Notes under the pieces: model-generated | What the model saw: the letters and a program-made list of their open reading frames with translations, nothing else | Databases searched by the model: none | What the model was told of the DNA's origin: nothing | Translations under genes and position numbers: made by a program | Shown: one piece after another, positions 1 through 7,951 of the stretch | Layout: each line of letters starts with the position of its first letter | How positions within the stretch are numbered: the first letter of the stretch is position 1 | Assembly (NCBI GenBank): GCA_014376575.1 | Contig: JACMRF010000048.1 | Coordinates: 1-15,445, forward strand | DNA from: Undibacterium sp. | GTDB lineage: Bacteria > Pseudomonadota > Gammaproteobacteria > Burkholderiales > Burkholderiaceae | Reading direction: 5' to 3' | DNA length: 15,445 nucleotides

Positions 1-158
1 ACATAATAAAAAATCAGATGAGAGTAGGAACAAAAAATACAGATTAACTTTGCGATTAACCTGTACTTAATTTTGGTGCTAAATTATAAATAAAACTAAC
101 GAGCTTGGGTGAGAATATTAAATCCTTACAATTGTTTTTAACGGGCAATTTTTTTGCA
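1..158. other. Gene-free left edge
   Basis: AT-rich stretch downstream of the lipoprotein gene (which is on the minus strand). I see no ORF with coding character. A short inverted repeat (GCAA at 145-148, TTGC at 154-157, T-rich loop) sits just past the lipoprotein stop codon. It is too weak to call a terminator. Confidence 0.4.
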
Positions 159-2408
159 TTATCTGGGCACTATTGCAAATTGGGGGCCAGTTGAATAGTC
201 AGGTTTGACACTACGTTTGATAAAAACTTGCCAGGCGTTTTGACCGCCAGCAATGCCTGAATCAGCACTATAAGCAAGTGCTGGTTGCATATTGGATGGA
301 AATCCAGTTGCTTCGTTTGCATAGCCAGTCATTTCTCCAACTTTAAGTGCCAGGTTTGCGGCCATTTCTGTGCTAGCGCAGCTTAATGAAGCGAGAGTGC
401 TTGGGTTACTGGCGAGATAGGCTTCTTTCATGGTTGTGTAGTAATTGCTTGTTGCGCTATCGCGCACATTGAGTGCATAGATCGCCCCGAGTATCCAACA
501 AGTACTCGGATCCGTCATACGGGTGATTGGGAATTTTGCTTTCCATGCCAATAAAGGTATGGCCTTGCTGAAGCCCAGCTCTCGAGCGTGTCCCGTAGCA
601 GACGTGAAAAAATCGTCCATCCAAGGAGCGATCCCGCGACTATTATTGTATTCGGTAGAACCGCCATCAAAGATTGCACCCAAGGTATTATTTGAACTGA
701 CATTGTTACTATACGATTGGTTATACCAATCTAAGTTGTCAGATAAAAAGGTGATGAATTGCGTTTTAAGAACATCATTGTTCGGTGTAATAAAAGCAGC
801 ATCCGCCAGAGTGCGCAAAATCCAGGCTTGACCGCGTACTTGGGTCTGATGAAATAGGCCTTTGATATTATCGCGGTAGCCGGGATTACTTTGGAATAAG
901 TTGTACATTGCCCAAAATTGCAATTCTTCCAGGTGGTAATAATCTCCAGTCACCAAATAGGGCAGATAAGAAAACGCAGGCGCATGAGCCGAATCTGATG
1001 TGTTTGTGTTGGTGCATATTCCTCCACAAATAGGGAAGCTCTCGGATTTTTTTGTTGCCGGATTGACCGTATCGCCAGAATTACCCAGCAATGTCATATA
1101 CGGGAAATTAACCAAGCTGATTGGTCTATCTGTCGTTTTATCCCTGTAATGCATAGACCAGCTACCAGCCAGATCTGCAGTGCCCAGAGTGGCCTTTTTT
1201 GCATCCTTATCCATGGTCAGTAAATAGGTTGCCGCCCAGCCTGGCATCAAGCCGATATCCGGTCTACCGCCTGGGGCTGGCATGTAAGGCTGTGCCATAC
1301 CACTCCCCATAGGCTCTGTCACCGCACCGGTAAATTTGGCCTTGATGGGTGTTATCGATGCTGCGGTGAAGACGATGCTCTGATCATAATTAGGTACCGC
1401 TTTTGATGCGATCAAATAAGCTGTGTCGTGCTGAATGTGGATTTGCGGTTCTGCCCCCCACCAAAACACTTTGCGCCAGCGTGCGTGGTGGAAGTGGGTT
1501 AGTGCGGTTTTTGAATAGACGGTTTGGTTGCCAACCAGTATTTGTGTATCGTAAGTGAAATTTTGTGGGCCAGGCTCATACGCCCAATTATTTTCTAGTG
1601 TGACATCGACTCTTGCCTTGTTTTGCCCTGCATAAGAGCGTATGGCAAATCGCGCTGTCAGATGCGGATGTTCAACGCCTTGTGCATTTTTTAGTGGGGC
1701 TGATACTTGCCATTCGTTGGCAATTGCGCCCGCTAGCCAGGTGAAATATTTTCCGGATTTAAGCAAGCTGTCGGCAGATGCCGAATAGGTTTGCCCATTG
1801 AGCGTAATGTTAATCCCTGCGTTAAAGCCTGCAGCCAATAGTGCGCTTGGCGTGACCGCAACGGCGGGTATGCTGGCAGCGCTATTTCTGATCAGTTTGA
1901 TCGTTTCGGTTGTGTTTGCGGCTAGCTTCGGCAGAGTGGCAGAAATCACTGCGTGTCGTAACGATCCATCATCGTGTGTGGCTTTCACGTCAACTTGAAT
2001 AGCCAACGCCGATCCATCACTGAGCTGCGCAGTCAGACTGGCGCTAGAAGGTAAATCGCCTTTAGCAAAGACCTGCCCAAAACTGACGGGAACAGTGGAT
2101 TGCGCGATCGATAAATTTTGAATTTTGACTGAAGTGAGTAGATTCGGTGTGGTAGTCACCGGTGGTGCGACGACGGGTGGCGTAGTCACTGGCGGTGTAT
2201 TCACAGGTGGTATCACAACCGGCGGTATTGTCACTGGTGGAGCGACAACTGGCGGTAGTGATGTTGGTGGCAATACGGTAACAGGTGGATTCACTCTAGG
2301 GATTGATCCATTGCCACCACATGCCGCAAGCGCACTGATGATGAGGATGGAAAGCAATTTTCCTGGTTGAAAGCATTTAGATAACTTGGGGTGTGTGTCG
2401 ATTTTCAT
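159..2408 (-). CDS. Exported lipoprotein with Pro-rich linker and RIFT-barrel/toroid-like body
   Basis: Predicted lipoprotein of 749 residues. The N-terminus has a basic n-region, a hydrophobic core (about residues 18-29) and lipobox LAAC with the lipidated Cys at 30. GG follows the Cys, which favours outer-membrane sorting. Residues of about 35-90 are PPV-type pentapeptide repeats, a likely extended linker. The next segment (VPVSFGQVFAKGDL, then DGSLRHAV) resembles the N-terminal RIFT-barrel domain of PcRGLX/YetA-like exo-polysaccharide lyases. The C-terminal half, with helices such as YHLEELQFWAMYNLF and RGQAWILRTLADAAF, looks like an alpha/alpha toroid, as in that family. A carbohydrate-binding or carbohydrate-degrading role at the cell surface is inference; I identify no catalytic residues. 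The ATG at 2408 is chosen because it gives a normal signal peptide. An in-frame TTG at 2444 would add 12 residues. Neither has a clear Shine-Dalgarno. The gene stands alone, with no partner on the same strand nearby. Confidence 0.75.
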   Translation of the reverse strand: MKIDTHPKLSKCFQPGKLLSILIISALAACGGNGSIPRVNPPVTVLPPTSLPPVVAPPVTIPPVVIPPVNTPPVTTPPVVAPPVTTTPNLLTSVKIQNLSIAQSTVPVSFGQVFAKGDLPSSASLTAQLSDGSALAIQVDVKATHDDGSLRHAVISATLPKLAANTTETIKLIRNSAASIPAVAVTPSALLAAGFNAGINITLNGQTYSASADSLLKSGKYFTWLAGAIANEWQVSAPLKNAQGVEHPHLTARFAIRSYAGQNKARVDVTLENNWAYEPGPQNFTYDTQILVGNQTVYSKTALTHFHHARWRKVFWWGAEPQIHIQHDTAYLIASKAVPNYDQSIVFTAASITPIKAKFTGAVTEPMGSGMAQPYMPAPGGRPDIGLMPGWAATYLLTMDKDAKKATLGTADLAGSWSMHYRDKTTDRPISLVNFPYMTLLGNSGDTVNPATKKSESFPICGGICTNTNTSDSAHAPAFSYLPYLVTGDYYHLEELQFWAMYNLFQSNPGYRDNIKGLFHQTQVRGQAWILRTLADAAFITPNNDVLKTQFITFLSDNLDWYNQSYSNNVSSNNTLGAIFDGGSTEYNNSRGIAPWMDDFFTSATGHARELGFSKAIPLLAWKAKFPITRMTDPSTCWILGAIYALNVRDSATSNYYTTMKEAYLASNPSTLASLSCASTEMAANLALKVGEMTGYANEATGFPSNMQPALAYSADSGIAGGQNAWQVFIKRSVKPDYSTGPQFAIVPR
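2161..2289 (-). repeat. 15-bp tandem repeats encoding PPV-type linker
   Basis: On the plus strand GGTGG/GGCGG recurs at 2161, 2176, 2191, 2206, 2221, 2236, 2251 and 2266, exactly 15 bp apart, then once more after 18 bp at 2284. Read on the minus strand, each unit gives a Pro-Pro-Val-x-x-type pentapeptide. Copies differ mainly at third positions. Gain or loss of a unit would keep the reading frame, so linker length can vary without breaking the protein. Confidence 0.85.
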
Positions 2409-2853
2409 GATGGGCTTTGTTGATGTAAACTTGATGGAAGGCAATGCTTGAGGATAGCCTTCACAGGGTCAAAGTCAATCCGTTTTGAGTTGCTGTGATG
2501 TAACACTTTGTAAGGACAAATCAATTCAACAAGTTATATCGCGTGAACCCTTAGCGATAAGGAAATAATGTTTTCAAAGGGGTATTTTTTGTGGCTTTTG
2601 ATGCGTTGAAATTATCTCAGCTGCCGTTTAAAAAACGACGCCAGACTATTGTTGAGGCAATAAAGTTGATGCAATAAATATTTGTCGGAATTGTAATCTT
2701 TTAAAAATGTTGGGTAAACAGTATTTGATGTTTACATGAGCATTTCAACATTTTTTACAGTAAAAAAAGGCAAGAGTTGATGTGTGGTAGTTGCATTGAA
2801 AAATTTCTGGAGGAATTAATTTTTTTTATGTTTTTATTTTTGTACACAAATAT
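2409..2853. other. AT-rich intergenic region without a gene
   Basis: About 445 bp between the lipoprotein gene and yigZ, both on the minus strand. It should hold the lipoprotein promoter and the yigZ terminator. A spaced inverted repeat, TCACAG (2461-2466) and CTGTGA (2493-2498), lies just upstream of the lipoprotein start and could be a regulator site. A TATAAC-like -10 on the minus strand (2538-2533) lacks a convincing -35. No coding ORF is seen. Confidence 0.5.
2703..2755 (-). terminator. Composite hairpin, likely yigZ terminator
   Basis: The outer arms are perfect 10-bp complements (2703-2712 AAAAATGTTG, 2746-2755 CAACATTTTT). Inside them is a second perfect 7-bp stem (2714-2720 GTAAACA, 2729-2735 TGTTTAC) with an 8-nt loop. 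Read on the minus strand, the outer stem ends in a run of five T. It lies about 100 nt past the yigZ stop codon, so an intrinsic terminator for yigZ is the simplest reading. The arm is also T-rich on the plus strand, so it may act both ways. Confidence 0.5.
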
Positions 2854-3447
2854 TTAATCCTCATGAATTTTGATTTTTTGTAAATCACCTCTTAACAAAT
2901 CGAAGGCGTGGCGCTCAAAATCGTCGGCTTCACTGCGTTTTAATTGCAGCTGCAAAACAACCCGGTCGGTGTAGTTGGCATTAAGAATGGTCGCGCCTTT
3001 TTGTTCGCATAAGCGCCTTATTGTCGATTCATCTGAAAACTGCACGGAGATACAAAGCTCGGTCAGGATTTCTACCGCTACTAACTCAGCGGTCTTGAAG
3101 GCGTCTGAGATCGCCTGACCATAGGCGCGGGTCAGGCCTCCCGCACCGAGCTTGGTGCCGCCCCAATAGCGCACCACCACCGCAAGGACATTAAACAACT
3201 CTTTATGCACCAGCACGTTGTACATGGGTTTGGCCGCGGTACCGGAAGGCTCGCCATCATCGTCTAGCCCGGAATCGCCATCGCACAACAATACCCAGCA
3301 TACGTGCACGGCATGAGGATGTTGCGCCCGGATGTCGCCAAGTTTGCTGCGCGCTTCTGCGCGGCTGTTGATTGGATAAAGTTGTCCTAGAAAACGGCTT
3401 TTTTTTATTTCTATTTCTGAATAGGCTGCCGTGGCAAGTTGATACAT
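2854..3447 (-). CDS. yigZ: YigZ/IMPACT family protein (UPF0029)
   Basis: 197 residues, close to the length of E. coli YigZ. The family signature is clear: DDDGEPSGTA at about 62-71, then VVRYWGGTKLGAGGL and TRAYG at about 91-110. These form the conserved UPF0029/IMPACT N-terminal domain. Residues of about 130-197 fit the DUF1949-type ferredoxin-like C-terminal domain. The protein is cytosolic. The eukaryotic homologue IMPACT binds GCN1 and modulates translation-stress signalling; the bacterial role is not settled. The ATG at 3447 gives the canonical N-terminus, although no good Shine-Dalgarno precedes it. It is separated from the FliL-like gene by 280 bp that includes a dyad and a candidate FNR-type box, so it probably has its own promoter. 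Confidence 0.92.
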   Translation of the reverse strand: MYQLATAAYSEIEIKKSRFLGQLYPINSRAEARSKLGDIRAQHPHAVHVCWVLLCDGDSGLDDDGEPSGTAAKPMYNVLVHKELFNVLAVVVRYWGGTKLGAGGLTRAYGQAISDAFKTAELVAVEILTELCISVQFSDESTIRRLCEQKGATILNANYTDRVVLQLQLKRSEADDFERHAFDLLRGDLQKIKIHED

Positions 3448-3531
3448 AGTTGGGGAGCCGAGAATGTTTGCGTGAAGCGGTATTTTCGCAGCTTCTTCGC
3501 TAGTTAATTCAAAAGATCCTAAAAGTTTCTA

Positions 3532-3545
3532 CTGATCTACATCAA
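3532..3545. promoter_or_regulatory. Candidate FNR/Anr-type box
   Basis: CTGAT-CTAC-ATCAA matches 9 of 10 fixed positions of the FNR/Anr consensus TTGAT-N4-ATCAA. It lies about 85-98 bp upstream of the yigZ start on the minus strand. No matching -10/-35 pair was convincingly found, so whether it works and on which gene is open. A single near-match like this can occur by chance in a window of this size. Confidence 0.35.
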
Positions 3546-3678
3546 CACAATTCGACTGGTGCGTAGGCTGTCTAGGGCACACTGGCACTGCGCTCCATAA
3601 GCTGACGAGAGGAAATGCAGGTTTGTTGAAAGCGTGAAAATCGCCTTTGAGATGGCTATCCGCCTGAATCCATTGATC

Positions 3679-3716
3679 GTGCCTGTTTGGCGTGAATTAA
3701 CGCGTAAAACAGGCAC
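3679..3716. other. Strong 10-bp dyad downstream of FliL-like gene
   Basis: The arms 3679-3688 (GTGCCTGTTT) and 3707-3716 (AAACAGGCAC) are perfect complements. Inside them GCGT (3690-3693) pairs with ACGC (3700-3703) around the loop GAATTA. It starts 11 nt past the stop codon of the FliL-like gene on the minus strand. There is no T-run on either side, so it is not a typical intrinsic terminator. It could be a 3'-end stabilising hairpin for the ettA/FliL-like transcript, or a protein-binding dyad. Confidence 0.55.
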
Positions 3717-3727
3717 TCGCCATTTAC

Positions 3728-4144
3728 TTACTGAATGACAAAATTTTCAAAGAAAATATCAGTGACGCCATGATGTTCAGTCGCCTTCAGTACTTTGTTT
3801 AGCTTCTCTCGCATTTCATCCAAGAGTTCACGCTTGCCGCCCGCAGACTGAATTTGACTGTCTTCTTTACTGCTCAATATCAGGATCAAACCATGTCTGA
3901 CCACGGGCATGAATAGCTTTATCTGTTCTGCCACTTCAGCGCTACCGACCTGAAGTGTCATTGCTACCTGCAAAAAACGCTCGGGAGAGGGCAGGTTGAC
4001 GACAAAAGTGTCAAGTTTTGCCGTGTTTCCCGCCCCCGCACTGGCTTCTTTGCTTCCAGAATTAGCGTAAGACAGATGCGAAAATCCCAAAAAAAATAAA
4101 ATAAGAATGTGGATAAAAACAGAGTTGATGTTTTTCGTGCGCAT
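3728..4144 (-). CDS. FliL-like exported protein
   Basis: 138 residues. Residues 47-138 carry the FliL pattern: FVVNL followed by a long strand (FLQVAMTLQV), a helix with MPVVRHGLILILSSK, a charged helix (KRELLDEMREKLNKVL) and a terminal FFENFVIQ, all typical of flagellar basal-body FliL. FliL normally sits in the inner membrane and supports stator function. Here the N-terminus (about residues 8-27) is a hydrophobic segment ending in SYA-NS, which could be cleaved by signal peptidase I and release a periplasmic protein. It could also remain as an anchor. There are no other flagellar genes in the window. The gene lies 33 bp downstream of ettA on the same strand and is probably co-transcribed with it. 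The family call is good; a flagellar role is not shown. Confidence 0.8.
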   Translation of the reverse strand: MRTKNINSVFIHILILFFLGFSHLSYANSGSKEASAGAGNTAKLDTFVVNLPSPERFLQVAMTLQVGSAEVAEQIKLFMPVVRHGLILILSSKEDSQIQSAGGKRELLDEMREKLNKVLKATEHHGVTDIFFENFVIQ

Positions 4145-4177
4145 GACTGTTCCAGGTAATTCGGCTCTGGTTTTTAT

Positions 4178-5845
4178 TTATACAGAGAGTGGTTTGTAAC
4201 GAATCCGCTTAGGTTTTGCGCCTTCTTCACCTAAACGTTTTTTCTTGTCGGCTTCGTATTCCTGATAGTTGCCGTCAAAGAAGGCGACTTGAGAATTACC
4301 TTCAAACGACAAGATATGCGTCGCGATACGATCGAGGAACCAGCGATCATGCGAGATCACCATCACGCTACCGGCAAATTCAAGCAGGGCATCTTCCAGC
4401 GCGCGCAAGGTCTCGATATCGAGATCATTCGACGGTTCATCGAGCAGCAGCACGTTACCGCCTTGTAGCAGCGTCTTGGCCAGATGCAAACGGCCGCGTT
4501 CACCACCGGATAAATTGCCGACGATTTTTTGTTGATCGCCACCCTTGAAATTGAAGCGGCCGAGGTAGGCGCGCGATGGCATTTCGAAACGACCTACAGT
4601 CAGAATGTCGGCACCGTTGGCGACGTCTTCAAACACTGTCTTGGTATTGGTTAGGTCTTCGCGTGACTGATCGACCAGAGAGATTTTGGCGGTCTGGCCA
4701 AGCACCACTTCGCCACTATCCGGTTGTTCCAGGCCCTTGATCATTTTGAACAAAGTCGATTTACCTGCGCCGTTAGGGCCGATGATGCCGACGATGGCGC
4801 CAGGCGGAATCTTGAAGCTTAAGTTGTCGATTAGCAGGCGATCACCGAAGGCTTTGCTGACGTTTTTAAATTCGATGACTTCGTTACCCAGACGCTCTGC
4901 TACTGGGATAAAGATCTCTTGAGTCTCATTACGCTTTTGGTATTCGTGCTCGCTCATCTCGTTGAAACGGGCCAGACGCGCCTTGCTCTTGGCTTGCCGC
5001 GCCTTAGGATTTTGACGTGACCATTCCAGTTCTTTTTGCAAGGCTTTTTGACGCGCGGATTCTGTCGATTCTTCCAGCTTCAAACGCGCTTGCTTTTGAT
5101 CCAGCCAGGAGCTGTAATTGCCTTTCCATGGAATACCATGGCCGCGATCAAGTTCCAGTATCCATTCGGCCGCGTTATCGAGGAAGTAGCGATCATGGGT
5201 AATCGCCACAACAGTACCCGGGAAGCGTAACAAAAATTGTTCCAGCCAATCGACCGATTCTGCATCCAGATGATTCGTCGGTTCGTCAAGCAGCAGCATG
5301 TCTGGTTTGGAAAGCAGCAATTGGCACAGCGCAACGCGCCGCTTCTCACCGCCGGACAATACGGCGATCCTGGCATCCCAAGGCGGCAGACGCAATGCGT
5401 CGGCGGCCATTTCTAGTTGCAGTTCGACATTGTCGCCAGCTGAAGTGGAAATGATTGCTTCGAGGCGAGCTTGCTCATTGGCCAGAGCGTCAAAATCAGC
5501 ATCTTCTTCTGCGTAAGCGGCATACACTTCTTCGAGCTTGGCTTTAGCTTCAAACACTTCGCCCAGTGCCGATTCAACTGCCTGGCGCACGGTTTGTTCT
5601 GGGTTCAATTGCGGTTCTTGCGGCAGGTAGCCTATTTTCAGATTCGGCATCGGGACGGCTTCACCCTGGATGTCCTTGTCAACGCCGGCCATAATCTTTA
5701 GCAGCGAAGATTTACCTGAACCGTTGAGGCCAAGTACGCCGATTTTGGCACCTGGGAAGAAGGAGAGCGATATATCTTTTAATATCTGACGTTTTGGCGG
5801 CACGATTTTGCCAACGCGGTTCATGGTGTAGACGTAATTTGCCAT
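4178..5845 (-). CDS. ettA: Energy-dependent translational throttle protein EttA (ABC-F)
   Basis: 555 residues, the same length as E. coli EttA. It is an ABC-F ATPase that binds the ribosomal E site and gates the first elongation step according to ATP/ADP level. It has two ABC domains: Walker A at 39-47 (GLNGSGKSS) and 356-364 (GPNGAGKST), signatures LSGGEKRR from 163 and LSGGERGR in the second half, and Walker B/Glu motifs DEPTNHLD (187-194) and DEPSNDLD (469-476). The catalytic glutamates fall at 188 and 470. The charged region between the domains (about 240-310, with PWKGNYSSWLDQK before it) is the P-site tRNA interaction motif linker. There are no membrane segments. The start is the ATG at 5845, giving the family N-terminus MANYVYTMNRVGK; a longer in-frame reading to 5926 adds 27 residues that do not belong to the family. 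The second motif has Ser where most relatives have Thr, a mild change. Confidence 0.97.
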   Translation of the reverse strand: MANYVYTMNRVGKIVPPKRQILKDISLSFFPGAKIGVLGLNGSGKSSLLKIMAGVDKDIQGEAVPMPNLKIGYLPQEPQLNPEQTVRQAVESALGEVFEAKAKLEEVYAAYAEEDADFDALANEQARLEAIISTSAGDNVELQLEMAADALRLPPWDARIAVLSGGEKRRVALCQLLLSKPDMLLLDEPTNHLDAESVDWLEQFLLRFPGTVVAITHDRYFLDNAAEWILELDRGHGIPWKGNYSSWLDQKQARLKLEESTESARQKALQKELEWSRQNPKARQAKSKARLARFNEMSEHEYQKRNETQEIFIPVAERLGNEVIEFKNVSKAFGDRLLIDNLSFKIPPGAIVGIIGPNGAGKSTLFKMIKGLEQPDSGEVVLGQTAKISLVDQSREDLTNTKTVFEDVANGADILTVGRFEMPSRAYLGRFNFKGGDQQKIVGNLSGGERGRLHLAKTLLQGGNVLLLDEPSNDLDIETLRALEDALLEFAGSVMVISHDRWFLDRIATHILSFEGNSQVAFFDGNYQEYEADKKKRLGEEGAKPKRIRYKPLSV

Positions 5846-6220
5846 TTTTTCGATTTTTTTGGGTAGTAAAGAGGATGGCTGCAAGGATACCTCAAGCGAG
5901 CCGAGAAGAGGAGTGTTAACTCTCAACTGGTTAGTGAAATTGCCCTTTTATTGTGCTGCGATTGGGGTAAGGAGCGCCCGTTTGTTTGCGCTAGCATCTT
6001 GCGCATCATTTTTGAAATAAAATTGGATGATGTTGACTTTTTTGTTGCGGAAATGTCGGATTTTTCGCGCTTTTTTTTGTGACTAGTTATGTCAATGATA
6101 TTTGGTCATATACTAGCTTTCTTATTGGTTCTTTGCGATAAAAAAACCTACTCATGTATTAACGTAGACCATGTCATGCGAGCAGTCTTTATTCAAGTTT
6201 GATTCTACAATCCATTGCGC
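5846..6220. other. Divergent intergenic region ettA / diguanylate cyclase
   Basis: About 375 bp that must hold the promoters of ettA (minus) and the first cyclase (plus). It is T-rich. Visible elements are a TATACT -10-like hexamer at 6109-6114, a spaced CATCAT/ATGATG dyad (6004-6009, 6027-6032), a CTAGT/ACTAG dyad (6083-6087, 6112-6116) around the TATACT, and TACAAT at 6206-6211 only 9 nt before the cyclase ATG, which would give a nearly leaderless mRNA. None has a good -35 partner. No gene is seen. Confidence 0.45.
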
Positions 6221-7951
6221 ATGAAAAAATCTTCTTTACGTCGAGAACTAGTGATACCAATAATGATTCTGGTAATCGGCGTTTCTGCCGCCATTGCCTG
6301 GGTCTCGGTGAAGGCGGGAACTGACGCCGTTAACGCTTTTTCGCAAAGAGTGCTCGTTGACATGGTCAGTCGCATATCTGCTGCAAGTGAACGACATCTC
6401 GATGGTGCATTAATTGCCTTGGAGTCGATAGCGCCGAGTGCTCAAAATTTGCCGAAAAAGCAGGTTTTTTCAGATGAAATGGCAACGCTGGAGCCCAAAC
6501 TGTGGGCGGCAAGTGGCTTGTTTATGGATATCAACAACTATGTGTATTACGGTGGCGCAGACGGCCGAATGATAGGCGTTTTCAGGATTGCACCAGATTT
6601 TGTCGAACTCTATTGGCGTGAAAAGGGTGACGTACCACGCAAGGTCTTTAAGGCTGGTGCGCCCGGTGATAGAAGTGAATTGCTACGTACCGATCAATAT
6701 GACCCGCGTACTCGTCCTTGGTATAAAGCCGCAATAGTGACCGATAAACCGGTATGGTCAACAATCTATAACGATTTTACTTCGGCAGAGCCGACGATTA
6801 CCCTGGCCAAGGCCGTGTTTCATGACGACCATTCGCTCGTTGGCGTGGTTGCCACTGATGTGACACTAAAGACTGTGTCGGATTTTCTCAGATCGATGGA
6901 CATTAGTAAAAATGGTGTCGCCTATATTATTGATGCGGAAGGTTATATTGTCGCTACGTCGGCCTTTGAGATGCCCGTCAGGCATCTCAATGGAGGGATA
7001 GAGCGATTACTCGCTAGTGAGATGAAGACGCCGCTCATTAGCGAGATTCATCAAAAAAGCTATGAGTGGCAAAAGGCGATTATTAGAGGTGACAAGACGA
7101 TGGCATCGACCAAACAGCTGGAATTGCGTTCCGGCACCGTGTCGGTTGCTGTGTCGTCTTTAGGGCGTAAGCAAGGCTTGAACTGGATCACGGTGGTGGC
7201 AGTGCCACGGGAGGATTTCATGAGTGAAATTAAACACGGCTTTTTGCAAAGTGTTGCCATCGCGATTGCTTGCATTATTTTTGCGCTGACGATAGGGTTG
7301 ACCATTGTTGAACGAGTGATCCGTGATCTCCAAAAGTTAACGGCGGCGGCAAAACGTTTTGGTGATGGCGAACCGCTGACTGATTTGCAAATTCGGCGTA
7401 CTGACGAGATTGGCATTTTGGCTCAAACATTTACCGAAATGGAAAATAAACTGCGCTTTGATCGCTTGACGCAAGTGGCTAATCGGGAATCTCTGTTCGC
7501 ACAAATTAATTGCCTACAGAAGCAAGCTAAGCTTAAAGTTTCCGGTTTTGACGGCTTTACGCTCTTGTTCATTGATTTAGACCGATTTAAGTTGATCAAC
7601 GATAGTTACGGGCATGATGCCGGTGACAAGGTTTTGGTGATTATCGCTGCACGATTACGCGCCGCAATCCGCGATACCGATGAAGTGGCGCGCTATGGTG
7701 GAGATGAATTCGTCTTGTTGCTCAAAGAAGCCAAGAGTTCGATTGATGTTAATAATATGGTGGAAAAAATTATTTGTGTAGTGGAAGAACCCATTTCGCT
7801 TGATGACGTGGTAGTGAGCGTCGGCGCCTCTATCGGTTGGGCCAGTTTTCCTGACGACGGGGAGGATTATGTGAGACTGATCAAGGTAGCAGATAGCCGC
7901 ATGTACCATAAAAAGCGAGACCGTAAGTCGACCCAAATGTATCTCGTTTGA
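6221..7951 (+). CDS. Membrane-bound diguanylate cyclase, dCache-HAMP-GGDEF
   Basis: 576 residues. Makes c-di-GMP from two GTP. Order: TM1 (about 11-30), a periplasmic dCache sensor (about 35-335) with the typical YDPRTRPWYKAA motif at 160-171, TM2 (about 345-366), HAMP (about 367-416) and a C-terminal GGDEF domain. The active-site GGDEF is at 493-497. An RxxD product-inhibition site (RDTD, 484-487) lies five residues before it, so activity should be feedback-limited. The sensor probably binds a small molecule such as an amino or organic acid; the ligand is unknown. The ATG at 6221 is preferred; a TTG at 6215 would add two residues. Neither has a Shine-Dalgarno. It ends 317 bp before a second cyclase on the same strand. 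No EAL domain is present. Confidence 0.93.
   Translation: MKKSSLRRELVIPIMILVIGVSAAIAWVSVKAGTDAVNAFSQRVLVDMVSRISAASERHLDGALIALESIAPSAQNLPKKQVFSDEMATLEPKLWAASGLFMDINNYVYYGGADGRMIGVFRIAPDFVELYWREKGDVPRKVFKAGAPGDRSELLRTDQYDPRTRPWYKAAIVTDKPVWSTIYNDFTSAEPTITLAKAVFHDDHSLVGVVATDVTLKTVSDFLRSMDISKNGVAYIIDAEGYIVATSAFEMPVRHLNGGIERLLASEMKTPLISEIHQKSYEWQKAIIRGDKTMASTKQLELRSGTVSVAVSSLGRKQGLNWITVVAVPREDFMSEIKHGFLQSVAIAIACIIFALTIGLTIVERVIRDLQKLTAAAKRFGDGEPLTDLQIRRTDEIGILAQTFTEMENKLRFDRLTQVANRESLFAQINCLQKQAKLKVSGFDGFTLLFIDLDRFKLINDSYGHDAGDKVLVIIAARLRAAIRDTDEVARYGGDEFVLLLKEAKSSIDVNNMVEKIICVVEEPISLDDVVVSVGASIGWASFPDDGEDYVRLIKVADSRMYHKKRDRKSTQMYLV

Noticed and set aside
2161..2289. Possible CRISPR array
   Set aside because: The units are contiguous 15-bp coding repeats without spacers, in frame with the lipoprotein.
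2125..2370. Gly/Thr-rich 81-codon frame on the plus strand (VTGGVFTGG type)
   Set aside because: It is the opposite-strand reading of the 15-bp repeats of the lipoprotein linker, so the repeat pattern is a by-product.
2809..2857. GGAGG followed by an ATG and nine codons (MFLFLYTNI) on the plus strand
   Set aside because: The spacing from GGAGG to ATG is about 14 nt, the peptide is tiny and AT-driven, and it ends at the 3' end of the opposing yigZ gene.
5846..5926. 27-residue N-terminal extension of EttA
   Set aside because: Family members start at the MANYVYTMNRV-type sequence and are 555 residues long; the extension lies in the promoter region.
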